From CAVUXJ01 sp963814975 (lineage in GTDB: Bacteria; Acidobacteriota; Vicinamibacteria; Vicinamibacterales; CAVVIG01): a stretch of DNA of 64,000 bases. The notes beneath the pieces were generated by a model, which saw only the letters and a program-made list of their open reading frames with translations, was not told where the DNA came from and searched no databases. Positions within the stretch are counted from its first letter, which is position 1. The number at the start of each line of letters is the position of its first letter. The position numbers and the translations under genes are program-made. This document shows positions 35,223 through 44,035 of the stretch, piece by piece. The stretch spans positions 186,001 to 250,000 of the forward strand of contig CAWFFB010000030.1 of assembly GCA_963814975.1 (NCBI GenBank), given 5' to 3'.

Positions 35223-36158
35223 ATGCAGATCAACCGATTGTGGACGGCGATGCTCACCCGCGAGCGCGTGGACTCCGACACCGACAGCTCCATCAACGTG
35301 TCCGTGAATACCGATGGCGTTGAGCGTTTGAATCGTACATTTCCCGACGCTCAGCAGACCGATCAGGAACGCGGAGTTGCCAATCTGTACGATGTCGACG
35401 TGACCGATAACTCCATTCAGGGCGAGCAGCTCACGGATTCCTCCATCCGCATCGGAATCAATGGTGACGACGCATGGCGCCCGCAGCATGTGTTCGTTTT
35501 TGGCGAAGGCGTTACCCGACGGGGAATCAACGAAACACAAGCCCTGGCCATCGAGACGGAGATCGACACGACGCTGAGCACGGATTCGAGCGAGGGACCG
35601 TCTGGCGTGCCGCTTCGTCTCGTGGGGCATGGCAGCGGTAGCCTGCCAATCCGGCGGCTCTTCATCCTCGTGCGCAGCATCGCGAGCGATCGTCCGCCGG
35701 AGGATGGAGGCATCTTCGGCAGTGCGGTCCCCCATGGGACCGTCACGGACGCGCCGCTTGAAATCCAGATTGTCAGTCAGGGCAGATTGGTGGTTCTGTT
35801 TCAGATTCGTGATACTCCCCAAGAAGACCTGGAGTTTGGCGAAGCCAATTTCTACACCATGCCCGTGATTCTGCCGTTTACACGCGCGCAGCTCGAGATT
35901 GATTCCATCACGCTCCGCATTATGGGTATGGACGACTACGAGCCGCTTAGCCTGTTCATCTTTGGCGCGGACCAGGCAGCCGGCCGTCCGACGTCCATGG
36001 TGCCCCTGGTGAGCATTTCGAATTGGCGCCAGGCCGGCTTAGGCGTAATCGACTACGACCCCACCAACGGTACCGGTGCGGTGGCACTGCCCCTAGCGGC
36101 GTTGCCTACCGAGGTGCCTTCGGTCGTCGAGACGACGTTCACCGCGGCAATTTCTTAG
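35223..36158 (+). CDS. Protein with two tandem copies of an unknown beta-rich domain
   Basis: 311 residues, ATG 35223 with AGGAG upstream. No signal peptide. The protein is an internal duplication. Residues ~24-150 and ~179-311 align: INVSVNTDGVERLNRTF with LEIQIVSQGRLVVLFQI, then ANLYDVDV with ANFYTMPV, then SIRIGINGDDAWRPQHVFVFG with SITLRIMGMDDYEPLSLFIFG. The alternating hydrophobic pattern predicts a beta-sandwich of the PLAT or carbohydrate-binding type, though I cannot name a family. It stands alone between convergent genes. Its codon use is less GC-rich than its neighbours. Function unknown. Confidence 0.65.
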   Translation: MQINRLWTAMLTRERVDSDTDSSINVSVNTDGVERLNRTFPDAQQTDQERGVANLYDVDVTDNSIQGEQLTDSSIRIGINGDDAWRPQHVFVFGEGVTRRGINETQALAIETEIDTTLSTDSSEGPSGVPLRLVGHGSGSLPIRRLFILVRSIASDRPPEDGGIFGSAVPHGTVTDAPLEIQIVSQGRLVVLFQIRDTPQEDLEFGEANFYTMPVILPFTRAQLEIDSITLRIMGMDDYEPLSLFIFGADQAAGRPTSMVPLVSISNWRQAGLGVIDYDPTNGTGAVALPLAALPTEVPSVVETTFTAAIS

Positions 36159-36280
36159 AGAATCGCAGAATTGTGCCTGCGGATAGGCGTCGATGAACGC
36201 GCTGAACCGCAGGTCGAGCCTGGGTTTTGAAGGCCTGCGCGACTTCTGAGTGCAGCGTCCTCCGAGGTGCACGTTGCTGT

Positions 36281-37078
36281 TCAGACGTCCTTGCCGATCG
36301 CCGCGGTCCACGCGGCGATCTGACTCTCGGTCATGGTGCCCGTGGGCTCGGCGCGGCCGTCGCGATAGTGCAGGCGTTCCAGGTCGTAGAGATACTGTTC
36401 GCGCGACAACATCGTTCCATAACAGATGTCGTTGTCGGTGCGCGGACGACTGACCCCGAGCCGCCGGATCAGCTCGTCCATCACCCACGTCGGCACGCTC
36501 TCGCGCTTGTCCGGATAGACGAAACCGAACAGAATCAAGTGGCTCAGGAGCACGCGCCAGTGATCGCCGAACCGCATCAGCAGCCGCGGCCAGTCGAGCG
36601 ATGGACCGGTTTCGCGGAGCAGGTGTATGACGTCGGCGCCGTCGAAGCGCTCGCGTTCCTGCACGAAGGCCTTGGACCAGATCATTTCCTCGACCGGCGA
36701 CAGCCGCGTCACGACGCCAAGCAGATTGGCTTTGGTGGCGTGCTCGAACCAGAGGTCGTCGACGCGCGCGACACCATTTCCGGAGGCAAAAATCACGTCG
36801 ATGAAATGCTCGTCCTTCCACACTTTGCCGAGCCAGTGCGTGAACGTCAGCTCGGTTCGGCATCCGGCGTTGGCGAACGCCTCGAGGACGCGGGCGCAAT
36901 CAGGCGGCTTGACGAAAATATCCATGTCCTTCGTGTTGCGCGGGACGTTCGAATAGTGTGAGTAGGCGAGCGCACCGCCGACGAGAAAAGGAATGCCGGT
37001 CCCTTCGAGTGTCTGCAGCACGCTCCGGTAAAATATCGCCTCCGGCGCTTGTACCGCGCGAGCGTTGGAAGTCTCCAT
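36281..37078 (-). CDS. Nucleotidyltransferase-fold protein
   Basis: 265 residues. Residues ~25-56 carry the minimal nucleotidyltransferase pattern: FLVGGALAYSHY (GG motif) and RNTKDMDIFV (D-x-D), as in antitoxin-like or MNT-type transferases. VIFASGNG, with the third acidic position in FIDVIF, completes the active site. A helical C-terminal part follows (SPVEEMIWSKAFV, FDGADVIHLLRE). Members adenylylate or otherwise nucleotidylate a protein, RNA or small molecule. It lies 23 bp downstream of a metallophosphoesterase gene in the same direction, so the two probably form an operon with opposing chemistry (nucleotide addition and phosphoester removal). Confidence 0.75.
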   Translation of the reverse strand: METSNARAVQAPEAIFYRSVLQTLEGTGIPFLVGGALAYSHYSNVPRNTKDMDIFVKPPDCARVLEAFANAGCRTELTFTHWLGKVWKDEHFIDVIFASGNGVARVDDLWFEHATKANLLGVVTRLSPVEEMIWSKAFVQERERFDGADVIHLLRETGPSLDWPRLLMRFGDHWRVLLSHLILFGFVYPDKRESVPTWVMDELIRRLGVSRPRTDNDICYGTMLSREQYLYDLERLHYRDGRAEPTGTMTESQIAAWTAAIGKDV

Positions 37079-37101
37079 GTGGTCCTTTGCGGCAGCCGGC
37101 G

Positions 37102-37881
37102 CTACGCCTGCGACATCGCGGCAGATGCGACGGGCTGCTCGTGCGGCTCGTCGCTGAGTGGAATTTCGAATAACCGGAATGGAGGACGATCCGCAAACGA
37201 CCGCGCCAGCAGCGGCATCGACACGTTGTAGACTGGCACCCCGATGGCGGTCCTGCCTTCAAGGTGGCCCCGGTGAGCGTGGCTGTGCACAACCAAAGAA
37301 ACCCTGTACGTATTGATCGGTTCTTCGAGACGGCTCGATCCGAGGAACGGATAGATCTCCAGGGGCTCGCCTTCCACCGTCTGGACGATCGGTGAGTAAT
37401 GCAACAAGGCGACGATCGGCACCGAGCCGATGCGGCCGAGCGCTGTCTCGAGCTTCAAGGCTTCGTCGACCGCTTCGTGCACGAATTGCTTGATCGTCGT
37501 TTCGCCCCACGGCGCGAGCGAGCGCTGGCCGAAGCCGCCGCCGAACCCCTTCACGCCTGCGATCCCGATGCCGTGCGTCTCGCAGATATCGCCATCGAGA
37601 ATTGTGGTGCCCGACTCGCCGAGGATGTGCCGGACCTCGTCGGCTTTGCCCGACTCGTGGTCGTGGTTGCCGAGAACGGCGATCACCGGCACGCGAACGG
37701 CGGTGAGCTCGCGCGCCAGCATTCGAGCCTCGTCGGGGAGGCCGTGGTCCGTCAGGTCGCCGGCGAGCAGCACCAGCTCGGCCGATTCCCCGGCTTTAGC
37801 CAGTAGAGGCTGCAGCGTCGCCTGCGACGATTTGGAACAGTGCAGGTCGCCGAGCGCTGCGATGCGCACCACTTTTGCCAT
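37102..37881 (-). CDS. Calcineurin-like metallophosphoesterase
   Basis: 259 residues with the full motif set of the metallophosphoesterase superfamily: GDLHC, GDLTDHG, GNHDHE, LLHY and HSHAHRG. It is a cytoplasmic two-metal phosphoesterase, possibly a phosphodiesterase acting on nucleotides. The C-terminus (RLFEIPLSDEP, HEQPVASAAM) is unstructured. First gene of a two-gene unit with the nucleotidyltransferase at 36281-37078. ATG 37881 is followed by AKVVRIAALGDLH, the usual family N-terminus. Confidence 0.85.
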   Translation of the reverse strand: MAKVVRIAALGDLHCSKSSQATLQPLLAKAGESAELVLLAGDLTDHGLPDEARMLARELTAVRVPVIAVLGNHDHESGKADEVRHILGESGTTILDGDICETHGIGIAGVKGFGGGFGQRSLAPWGETTIKQFVHEAVDEALKLETALGRIGSVPIVALLHYSPIVQTVEGEPLEIYPFLGSSRLEEPINTYRVSLVVHSHAHRGHLEGRTAIGVPVYNVSMPLLARSFADRPPFRLFEIPLSDEPHEQPVASAAMSQA

Positions 37882-38740
37882 GGCTGGATACCTTCAAGAG
37901 TTGAGCCAAGAAACGCGGCCGTCGAAAACTACTATGCCAGGCCGACATGGAGGCCTGGCTCGAACGTCACGAGCATGGTCCGAGGAATCATGGAGATGCG
38001 GTGTGAATAGAAGGTGCTCGCGGACGAAATCGTGGCCGATCGGTCCCACCCTTGACGAATCGATTCAACGTGACGTAAAAGCCAACGGAGAGTCCCCAGA
38101 CCGATCACACTGGACGGCATAGCCTCGGTTGCTCGATCGCGAGGCACCGTCAATGCTCTCGGGGCGCATTGACTCAATGGGCTCTTACCCGAGTTGCGTG
38201 AGTGCAGAACCGCGGCGACCGGCGCGACCGGCTCGGTAGTCGTCACCCTGACCGCGGATGGAGTAGCTGCCGAGACATTCGGCGCCGTGCGAAGACGAAC
38301 GTTCGCGTCGCCGCAAGTGTCGATTCCTGGCTGACGCCGCACGGCTGCACTTGGAGATGTCCCTCACCTCTACATTTAGTTCCGCTGACAGCGTTCACCA
38401 GATCACGCTGACAGCGTTCACCAGATCAGAAGTGTACGCCACTTCTCAGAATTGCGTCGGCTCAGCCTTTTGCGACAGTTCCATCGAATTCCGCAATGCG
38501 ATTGAGGCAAGCCCGAGTGTTGCCTCTCGCGCTTCAAACCTTGTGAACGTCCGGTGGCTCAACTTGGTGCATGCTGCGCAGCCGCACCAGGGTCAGCGTC
38601 CGCGATTCCTGGCCCAACCGCCGCTGCTTCCCGTGGATCTGGAGAATCGGCCCGCAGGGAGATCTCAATCCCGTAGAGCAGGCAAACCGCACGGGCTCTC
38701 GGGCGCCGGCGCTTAGTTCGTCCAGTGTGGTGAGCATTGA
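37882..38740. other. Long intergenic stretch with gene debris
   Basis: About 860 bp without an intact gene. One plus-strand frame near 38200-38335 (ATGATGSVVVTLTADG, ending at TGA) looks like a decayed beta-rich segment. A perfect 23-bp tandem duplication lies at 38383-38428. Otherwise nothing recognisable. The debris of a TPR protein begins at 38741. Confidence 0.45.
38383..38428 (+). repeat. Perfect 23-bp tandem duplication
   Basis: CGCTGACAGCGTTCACCAG plus ATCA occurs twice without spacer (38383-38405 and 38406-38428), with no mismatch. CGCTGACAGCG inside each unit has short complementary ends (CGCTG/CAGCG), so each unit could form a 5-bp stem. Only two copies, no spacers, hence not a CRISPR. 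Confidence 0.8.
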
Positions 38741-38989
38741 TTACGCCGGCTCGCGCAAGCCGTCCCTGAGGCCGATCCGTTCGAGCAGGCGCCTGAATCG
38801 CGGATCGTCTCGAACCCGGTCGTAACGCGGATTCACCAGCAGGGTGACGAGCATGCTCGATCGCTCGTGAATCGCGCGCTCCAGCCATTCGAACGCACGA
38901 TCGTACTCGCGCAACGCAAGGTAGATCTCGGCAATGCCCGGCGCGGCGACGTAGGAGGACGCCGGCTCGGAGCAGCGCCGCCCATTCAA
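38741..38989 (-). pseudogene. C-terminal TPR fragment of a larger regulatory protein
   Basis: 82 codons: GIAEIYLALREYDRAFEWLERAI (one TPR helix pair), then MLVTLLVNPRYDRVRDDPRFRRLLERIGL. The second part is the standard C-terminal ending of acidobacterial TPR proteins fused to Ser/Thr kinase, adenylate cyclase or winged-helix domains. Everything upstream is missing, and the first residues (MNGRRCSEPASSY) are unrelated, so this is a leftover end. Confidence 0.6.
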
Positions 38990-39173
38990 GATTCGCTGCG
39001 TCGAGGCCTGGCTCGCGATCGTTCGCAGCGCGCTAAGATAAGCAGGCCCGTCATGGATCCACTAAGTCGTGTGATTGCCACGTCACGAGCCCGGTACGCC
39101 GCGATTCCAAGCGGCAGACACAACGGCACGCAATCTGCGTAACGTGCTGTGCCGGCTTGCCATGGAGTGTTCA

Positions 39174-39788
39174 ATGACTCGTATGCATCACGTCATCATA
39201 GCGTTTGTCCTCGTGGCCCTCTTCTGTGCGCGCCCCGTGGGGGCGCAGGACGACGACCGTGCGTTTCAGGCAGGCGTGCAGTTCGCAGGTGCGGTGTCGA
39301 GCGAGTTCGACAGTACGGACTTCGGTGTCGGTGGTCGGATCTCGTGGCATCCTGCGACGCTCATTGGCGTCGAAGCAGAGCTCGATTATTATCCCGCCGA
39401 CTTCGCCGACGACCCCGTCTTCAGCGGTAGTCGGATCGAGGGGCTTTTTGGCGCAACCGTGGGTCCGCGCATCGGGCCGCTCCGTCCGTTCGCGAAGCTT
39501 CGGCCCGGGTTCGTGACATTTGGCGAGGCACCCGAACCCTTCGTCTGTATCCTGATCTTCCCCCCTCCATTGGCGTGTCACTTGGCTTCGGGCCGCACGG
39601 TGTTCGCGCTCGATGTCGGCGGCGGCGTGGAGTGGCTCCCGTCCGACCGCATCGTTATCCGCGTGGACGCCGGCGACCGCGCAGTGCGATATCCCGGTCC
39701 GGTCATCGACCGCGACGGCACGGTCCGGGACGACACGTTCTTCGGCCACGATTTCAGGTTCACCATCGGCGGCGGCGTGCGCTTCTGA
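39174..39788 (+). CDS. Outer-membrane beta-barrel protein
   Basis: 204 residues from ATG 39174 (GGAG 6 bases upstream; ATG 39162 also possible). A signal peptide, IIAFVLVALFCARPVGAQ, is followed by alternating strands: FQAGVQFAGAV, FGVGGRISWHP, IGVEAELDYYP, LFGATVGPRIGPLRPFAKLRPGF, VFALDVGGGVEWLPSDRIVIRVDAGD and the terminal FRFTIGGGVRF ending in Phe, as barrels recognised by the BAM complex do. It resembles small OmpA/OmpW-like 8-stranded porins. The cargo is not inferable. Monocistronic. Confidence 0.78.
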   Translation: MTRMHHVIIAFVLVALFCARPVGAQDDDRAFQAGVQFAGAVSSEFDSTDFGVGGRISWHPATLIGVEAELDYYPADFADDPVFSGSRIEGLFGATVGPRIGPLRPFAKLRPGFVTFGEAPEPFVCILIFPPPLACHLASGRTVFALDVGGGVEWLPSDRIVIRVDAGDRAVRYPGPVIDRDGTVRDDTFFGHDFRFTIGGGVRF

Positions 39789-39983
39789 GGCGCGAGGGGC
39801 TGCGCGAGCGGCACGCCGCAGACGATCAACGATGGCTGTGGCGCGGCTCGAGACGAGCATCAGCTCTTCGTCGAGCGCGTCACGGACCGTGCACGCGATG
39901 ACGTCACCCGTAGATAGGATGAAGCAGGCCGGGGGCGCGGAAGGCGAGTTCTTCCGCCCAAACCGCATTCCGGCGCGACTCTC

Positions 39984-40367
39984 TCAGCGGGGCTTCTTCA
40001 AGTAATCGAGAAGCGCTGTCCGCTCGGCTGGGTTACGCGGTCCGGGCGGCTTCTGCATCGCGGTACCGGGGACCATAGCGTTCGGGTCCTGGATGAATTG
40101 CTCGATCAGCTCGGGCGTCCACGCCTTGCCGGCGCCGAAGCTCTTCATCGCGTCGGAGTACTGGAAATCCGCCTTGGAGGCGATCGGACGTCCGATGACG
40201 CCGTTCAGGTTGGGCCCCGAAAGGACCTCGGTCTGGTTCGGCTCGAGGCTGTGGCACGAGAAGCAATACTGGAAGGCGCGCTCTCCGGGGTCGGAGATGC
40301 CTTGCGCGAATGCGGATGCGCCCGCCGCGATGGCGGCGAGCGCACCCACTGCGATCGGCAACCGCAT
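39984..40367 (-). CDS. Periplasmic class-I cytochrome c
   Basis: 127 residues: signal peptide to AFAQ, haem-binding C35-F-S-C38-H39, then GPNLNGVIGRP and AMVPGTAM with the distal Met (M-QKPPG). It is a small monohaem cytochrome c of the cyt c550/cycM type and shuttles electrons in the periplasm. Its ATG (first base 40367) overlaps the TAA of the propeller gene upstream (TAATG), so the two were one operon: a periplasmic beta-propeller plus electron acceptor. Confidence 0.88.
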   Translation of the reverse strand: MRLPIAVGALAAIAAGASAFAQGISDPGERAFQYCFSCHSLEPNQTEVLSGPNLNGVIGRPIASKADFQYSDAMKSFGAGKAWTPELIEQFIQDPNAMVPGTAMQKPPGPRNPAERTALLDYLKKPR

Positions 40368-41345
40368 TACGACTGCGATCCGGTGTTGACGACGGTGATC
40401 GCCGCATTGCCGGATTCAGGCAGATACACCGCACCGTTGATGCCGAGGATCTGGCGGATGGCGGCGTTCGCCTTGCTGCCCGGAACCGACGAGAAGCTCT
40501 TGGTCTTCGGGTCGTAGCCGTAGGTCTTGTTGTCGGCCCAGTTGCTCACCCAGACGACATCCCTGTTGTCGACATAGACGGCGTAGAGAGTGGCGCGCTG
40601 GTTGCCTGGAAGCGGAATGCGCTCCCAGTTTCCGGTCGACGGCGAATAGTGCGAAATCTGACCGCCGTTCCACTCCGACATCCAGAGATCGCCCTTGCTG
40701 TCGCTCCATACGCGACGCACGCCCGATGTTCGGGACGGGGGGCTCGATCACCTTCACATTGCCAGTCGCGCGGTCGACCTGACCGAGATACGAGTTGGCG
40801 AGCGAGACGAACCACACATTGCCGTCCGGCGTCGTGGTCATGCCGTAGGAGCCACGGCCCTTGGGCGACTTCCAGGCGCTGACCTTGCCGGTCTTGACGT
40901 CGACCTTGCCGTGCCAGCCGTTCTGGCCGGTGAACCAGATGTTGCCGTCGCCGTCTTCGGTCGGCGTGTTGAGGTTGGTGTAGCCGCCCGTCTCTTCAGG
41001 AAGCTTGTAGACCGTGACCTTCTCGGTCTTGGGGTCGTAGCTGACGATCGCGTTCTGGCCGCCATCGGTGATCCAGGCCTTGCCGTCCTTGCTCTGAATG
41101 ATGCCGTGCGGCGCGGAGTCGGGCCCAAGCGTCACGAACTTGTTGGCGCCCGTCTTGGGGTCGAGGATGCCGAGCTTGCCGTCGCTCTGCGCCGTCCACC
41201 AAATGAGGCCGCCGGGAGCCGGGGCTAGGTCATGGATGAAGGTCTGGTTCGGGAGCGGGAAGGTCTTGGTCGGCGGGGTCTGTGCGAGACCCGGCAGAGC
41301 GATGAGGGTCACGCCCAAGGTCGCGGCGAGAAGATTGCGTCTCAT
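40367..41345 (-). pseudogene. Virginiamycin-B-lyase-like beta-propeller, single frameshift
   Basis: ATG 41345 gives a signal peptide (LLAATLGVTLIALPGLAQ) and Vgb/SMP-30-like blades: FIHDLAPAPGGLIWWTAQ, APHGIIQSKDGKAWITDG, TEDGDGNIWFTGQNGWHG, YGMTTTPDGNVWFVSLANS. Near 40720 the frame breaks after PPVPNIG; removing one C restores VRRVWSDSKGDLWMSEWNGG and the rest (YAVYVDNRDVVWVSNWADN, end 40367). Blade content and length (~325 residues) are otherwise intact, so this may be a recent mutation or an error. Vgb-family propellers linearise streptogramin B or have unknown lyase/binding roles. The pairing with a cytochrome c suggests a redox role instead. Confidence 0.8.
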
Positions 41346-41561
41346 GTGATCCTCCGTAAGTGCTCGTTGGGCCTCGGACGAGCTGGTGTTCCAGACGACC
41401 AAACTACCCGGAAATATAGCCCACGTTGTAGGCTAAGTCTCTCACAAAGCCGAGGGGGCCCGGCTTCGTCCGACCTTGGGTCGAGAAGAAGAGCCGATAT
41501 AATTCGCTTCTAGCGGTGACGCCAACCCGGTAGGATGCGAGCGACTCGTCCCCAGTCCGCC

Positions 41562-42950
41562 ATGACGAAACCAGCCTCGATCATTGCCTCTGTGCTCCTC
41601 CTGACGGTGCTCGACATGCCGGGGGCGGAGGCCAATCCTGTGGAGCTGCGCGTGACCGGCAGGGCCGGAACGCGCGCCGGAGATCCGTCGGAGTCGGCCC
41701 GGCGGCTCGCGCTCGCTGACGCCAGGCGGCGAGCGCTGGAGAGCGCCGCTGTGCTTCTCCGGGAACGCGCCGACATCAAAGCGCTCGAGCTGGCGCCAGG
41801 TCACCTGGAGGCGTTCACCGCCGTTCTCGTGGACGTCGTCGAACCGGCGTCCGAGCCCACGAACGGCCGGATCGCCGTCGTCGCCCGGCTGGATGCGGAA
41901 GGCGCAGCCGGCATGATCCTCGCCGTTCGCAGGGATCAGGACGTCACCTTTGAGCTGGTGTACGCCTGGCGACGAATGCTGCGGCTGCACGATCAGTTCG
42001 ACGAGCGGGCCAAACGCCGCGCCGGAGCGGAGGGCGACGAGTCTGCCCGCCTTCTGCAGGAGCAACTGCAGATCGCCGGGGCGCTCGACGTGACGCACAT
42101 CATCGCGCAGGTCTACGCCGCGCTGGCGCGCACCGAACCCGCCGCTGCGGGCGGACGAACGATTCGTGCGGGCGGCCTCGAGCGGGCCAGACAGCTCGCC
42201 GCCAGAGCCCTGGCGCTCTCGCCAGATGCGTCGGAAGTTCACTACCTGATTGGCGACATCCTGGTTGAATCGGAGGAGGTCGAGGCTGCCGAGGAAACCT
42301 ACCGCCGGGGGCTCGACGCCGACGTTCCGTCGCCGATCGGCAGGACCAAGCTGGCCGCCGCGCTGCGCCTGCAGGGGAAGATGTCCGACGCGCTCGTGGA
42401 GCTCGCCGAAGCACGGCACATCGATCCGACCTACGCACGTGCGTATAGCGACGCGGGCATGATCCTGCTGTCTGAGCAGAAGCTGTCGGAGGCGTTGAGC
42501 GCTTACCGGGAAGCCGTGCGCCTGGACCCCGACTCGGTCGACGCGCATAACGGCCTGGCGATAACGCTCGCCAACAGCGGGAACCTGGTGGAAGCCGCCG
42601 CGGAGTTCCGCGAGATCGTCCGGATCGATCCAGACTCGACGATCGGCTACTACAATCTGAGCCGCGTGCTGGCCGACCTGGATCGCGACGTCGAAGCAGC
42701 CGCCGCGCTGCGTGAAGTCATACGCATCTATCCGGACCACTACAATGCGCGCTACAACCTGGCCGAGCTGTTCAGGCTCGAGGCCAAGTACGACGATGCC
42801 GCTACGCAGTTCCGCGAGTATCTGCGCCTGGCTCCGGACACGCCCCAGAATCGCCGCAACATCACGCGCGCCACAGGCTTGGTCCAGCAGTTCGAGGACC
42901 CGAACGCGCCTCTCGTGTCAGACGCGATGAGTCCGCCCCGGCCACGCTAG
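41562..42950 (+). CDS. Secreted TPR protein with LPP20/FlgT-like N-terminal domain
   Basis: 462 residues from ATG 41562 (in-frame ATG 41535 adds nine). Signal peptide ASIIASVLLLTVL...AEA. Residues ~35-110 (ARRLALADARRRALESAAVLLRE, LVDVVE) resemble the LPP20/FlgT N-terminal domain found in envelope-associated proteins. From ~185 come seven to eight TPR units: ARALALSPDASEVHYLIGDIL, DADVPSPIGRTKLAAALRLQG, DPTYARAYSDAGMILL, DPDSVDAHNGLAITLANSG, DPDSTIGYYNLSRVLADLD, YPDHYNARYNLAELFRLEA. It is a protein-interaction scaffold in the periplasm. The TAG stop (42948-42950) is supplied by the end of the adjoining inverted-repeat element. Confidence 0.75.
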   Translation: MTKPASIIASVLLLTVLDMPGAEANPVELRVTGRAGTRAGDPSESARRLALADARRRALESAAVLLRERADIKALELAPGHLEAFTAVLVDVVEPASEPTNGRIAVVARLDAEGAAGMILAVRRDQDVTFELVYAWRRMLRLHDQFDERAKRRAGAEGDESARLLQEQLQIAGALDVTHIIAQVYAALARTEPAAAGGRTIRAGGLERARQLAARALALSPDASEVHYLIGDILVESEEVEAAEETYRRGLDADVPSPIGRTKLAAALRLQGKMSDALVELAEARHIDPTYARAYSDAGMILLSEQKLSEALSAYREAVRLDPDSVDAHNGLAITLANSGNLVEAAAEFREIVRIDPDSTIGYYNLSRVLADLDRDVEAAAALREVIRIYPDHYNARYNLAELFRLEAKYDDAATQFREYLRLAPDTPQNRRNITRATGLVQQFEDPNAPLVSDAMSPPRPR

Positions 42951-43114
42951 TGTCGTGTGTCTCAGAAGTTCGTTTGCATTCGGCCGCCGATGCATCCCGC
43001 CCCGCAGCGTTGCTCGTCGGTCAAATACTCCCGGTATGCTCCCTCCTCGCGCCTTGCGGGACGGGCGCCTCGGCGCCCTCGGTGCGACAACGAACTTCTG
43101 AGACTCGACACTAG
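42947..43114. mobile_element. MITE-like inverted-repeat element bounded by CTAG
   Basis: 168 bp. The left end reads CTAGTGTCG, TG, TGTCTCAGAAGTTCGTT; the right end, read backwards, is CTAGTGTCG, A, GTCTCAGAAGTTCGTT. The terminal inverted repeats are therefore about 26 bp, with a 2-base indel and one mismatch, and both ends carry CTAG. Inside, a second imperfect pairing (CCCGCCCCGCAGCG with CCCGTCCCGCAAGGCG read from the other side) lets the whole element fold as a long hairpin. There is no ORF. Non-autonomous element. It is inserted exactly at the end of the TPR gene and provides its stop codon. No transposase with such ends is in the window. Confidence 0.75.
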
Positions 43115-43116
43115 CG

Positions 43117-43575
43117 TCACCGGCCCGCGTCGCACGTTCCGTAGTACTGCTCAGGGCTCGAGGTTGCGCCGGGCAGCGGTGTCGTGAAGAGTTCATGCCG
43201 GGAATGCGCCGCCTTGAAGCCCCGAGCGGTGGCTCCCGCGGCGAAGACGGTCGTTGTATAGAGCGGCCCGGTCCGGAATGCCTGCATGAGATGCAAGTAC
43301 CCCTCGGCCAGGCGCACGGTGACGTCGGTCGCCATCGCGCCGTTGCGCAGCAGGGCCGTCCCCGACTCGGCGTCGATCGACTCGAACCGGAGGATGAGTG
43401 ACGACGCGCGCACGGCGGTCTCGGGCGCGTCCCCCTTCGCCCAGCTCCCCGTCGCCTGACGCGTGAATGTGCACCGTAAGCTCTTGACCTCCGCGAGCGT
43501 CGTTTGCGCCGTGGCCGCTGCCGCGCCAGGCCCGACCAACAGCGCAAGCACGGCTGCCGCGAGCAGTACCATCAT
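43117..43575 (-). CDS. Secreted protein of unknown function
   Basis: 152 residues if translation starts at ATG 43575 or 43572, where a signal peptide begins (MVLLAAAVLALLVGPGAAA); the frame is open up to 43851 but that part is not protein-like. The mature part: VKSLRCTFTRQATGSW, SSLILRFESIDAESGTALLRNG, VTVRLAEGYLHLMQAF. This looks like a lipocalin- or nuclease-inhibitor-like beta fold. Two cysteines (in LRCTF and YYGTCD) may form a disulfide. No family recognised. The stop lies just beyond the right end of the inverted-repeat element. Confidence 0.55.
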   Translation of the reverse strand: MMVLLAAAVLALLVGPGAAAATAQTTLAEVKSLRCTFTRQATGSWAKGDAPETAVRASSLILRFESIDAESGTALLRNGAMATDVTVRLAEGYLHLMQAFRTGPLYTTTVFAAGATARGFKAAHSRHELFTTPLPGATSSPEQYYGTCDAGR

Positions 43576-44035
43576 GGCCGCATAGGTCGCGGCGCACGGC
43601 TGGCCGTCCTGAAGAATTTCTGAAGCTCTCGTCAACTGGGATTGGCGATCGCGGACTCTGCTTGTGAAACGAAAGAGCGCAAGCTCACGGCGTTCCTGAA
43701 AGCGGGCGCCCGGTGCGACGGGGCGAGATCGATGCCCTGCCTTGAATGGCAGCAGGCACCGCCATGAAGCAACTCCGGCAATCGTCGGCCGACTTTGGAT
43801 GTCGGGTGCCGAGTCGCCTCTTGAGAGCTGCTCTAATGAGTCGGATGACATGCGCCGATTCTACCGAGGAATGCCCTCGTGTGCCGTCGGACGCGACGCG
43901 AGCCGGACGCTCGACGTGAGATTACGGCAATCCCTCCAAGCTGAGGCCGATCACACGACGTCCCCGGCGGCCGAAAGTAAATCCAGGGGAAAGTCCAGAC
44001 TGTGTAGGCCTGACCGATGACGATAGGCTGCGACA
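43576..44035. other. Intergenic stretch between secreted protein and glpD
   Basis: 460 bp. It contains the promoter of the secreted-protein gene and the terminator region of glpK-glpD, but I see neither a clear sigma70 pair nor a T-tailed hairpin. No gene recognised. Confidence 0.4.

Noticed and set aside
38383..38428. Possible CRISPR unit
   Set aside because: Only two adjacent identical units without any spacer and no cas genes in the window.
43576..43851. N-terminal extension of the secreted protein at 43117-43575
   Set aside because: The frame is open but the extra 92 codons are not protein-like and a signal peptide starts only at 43575/43572.
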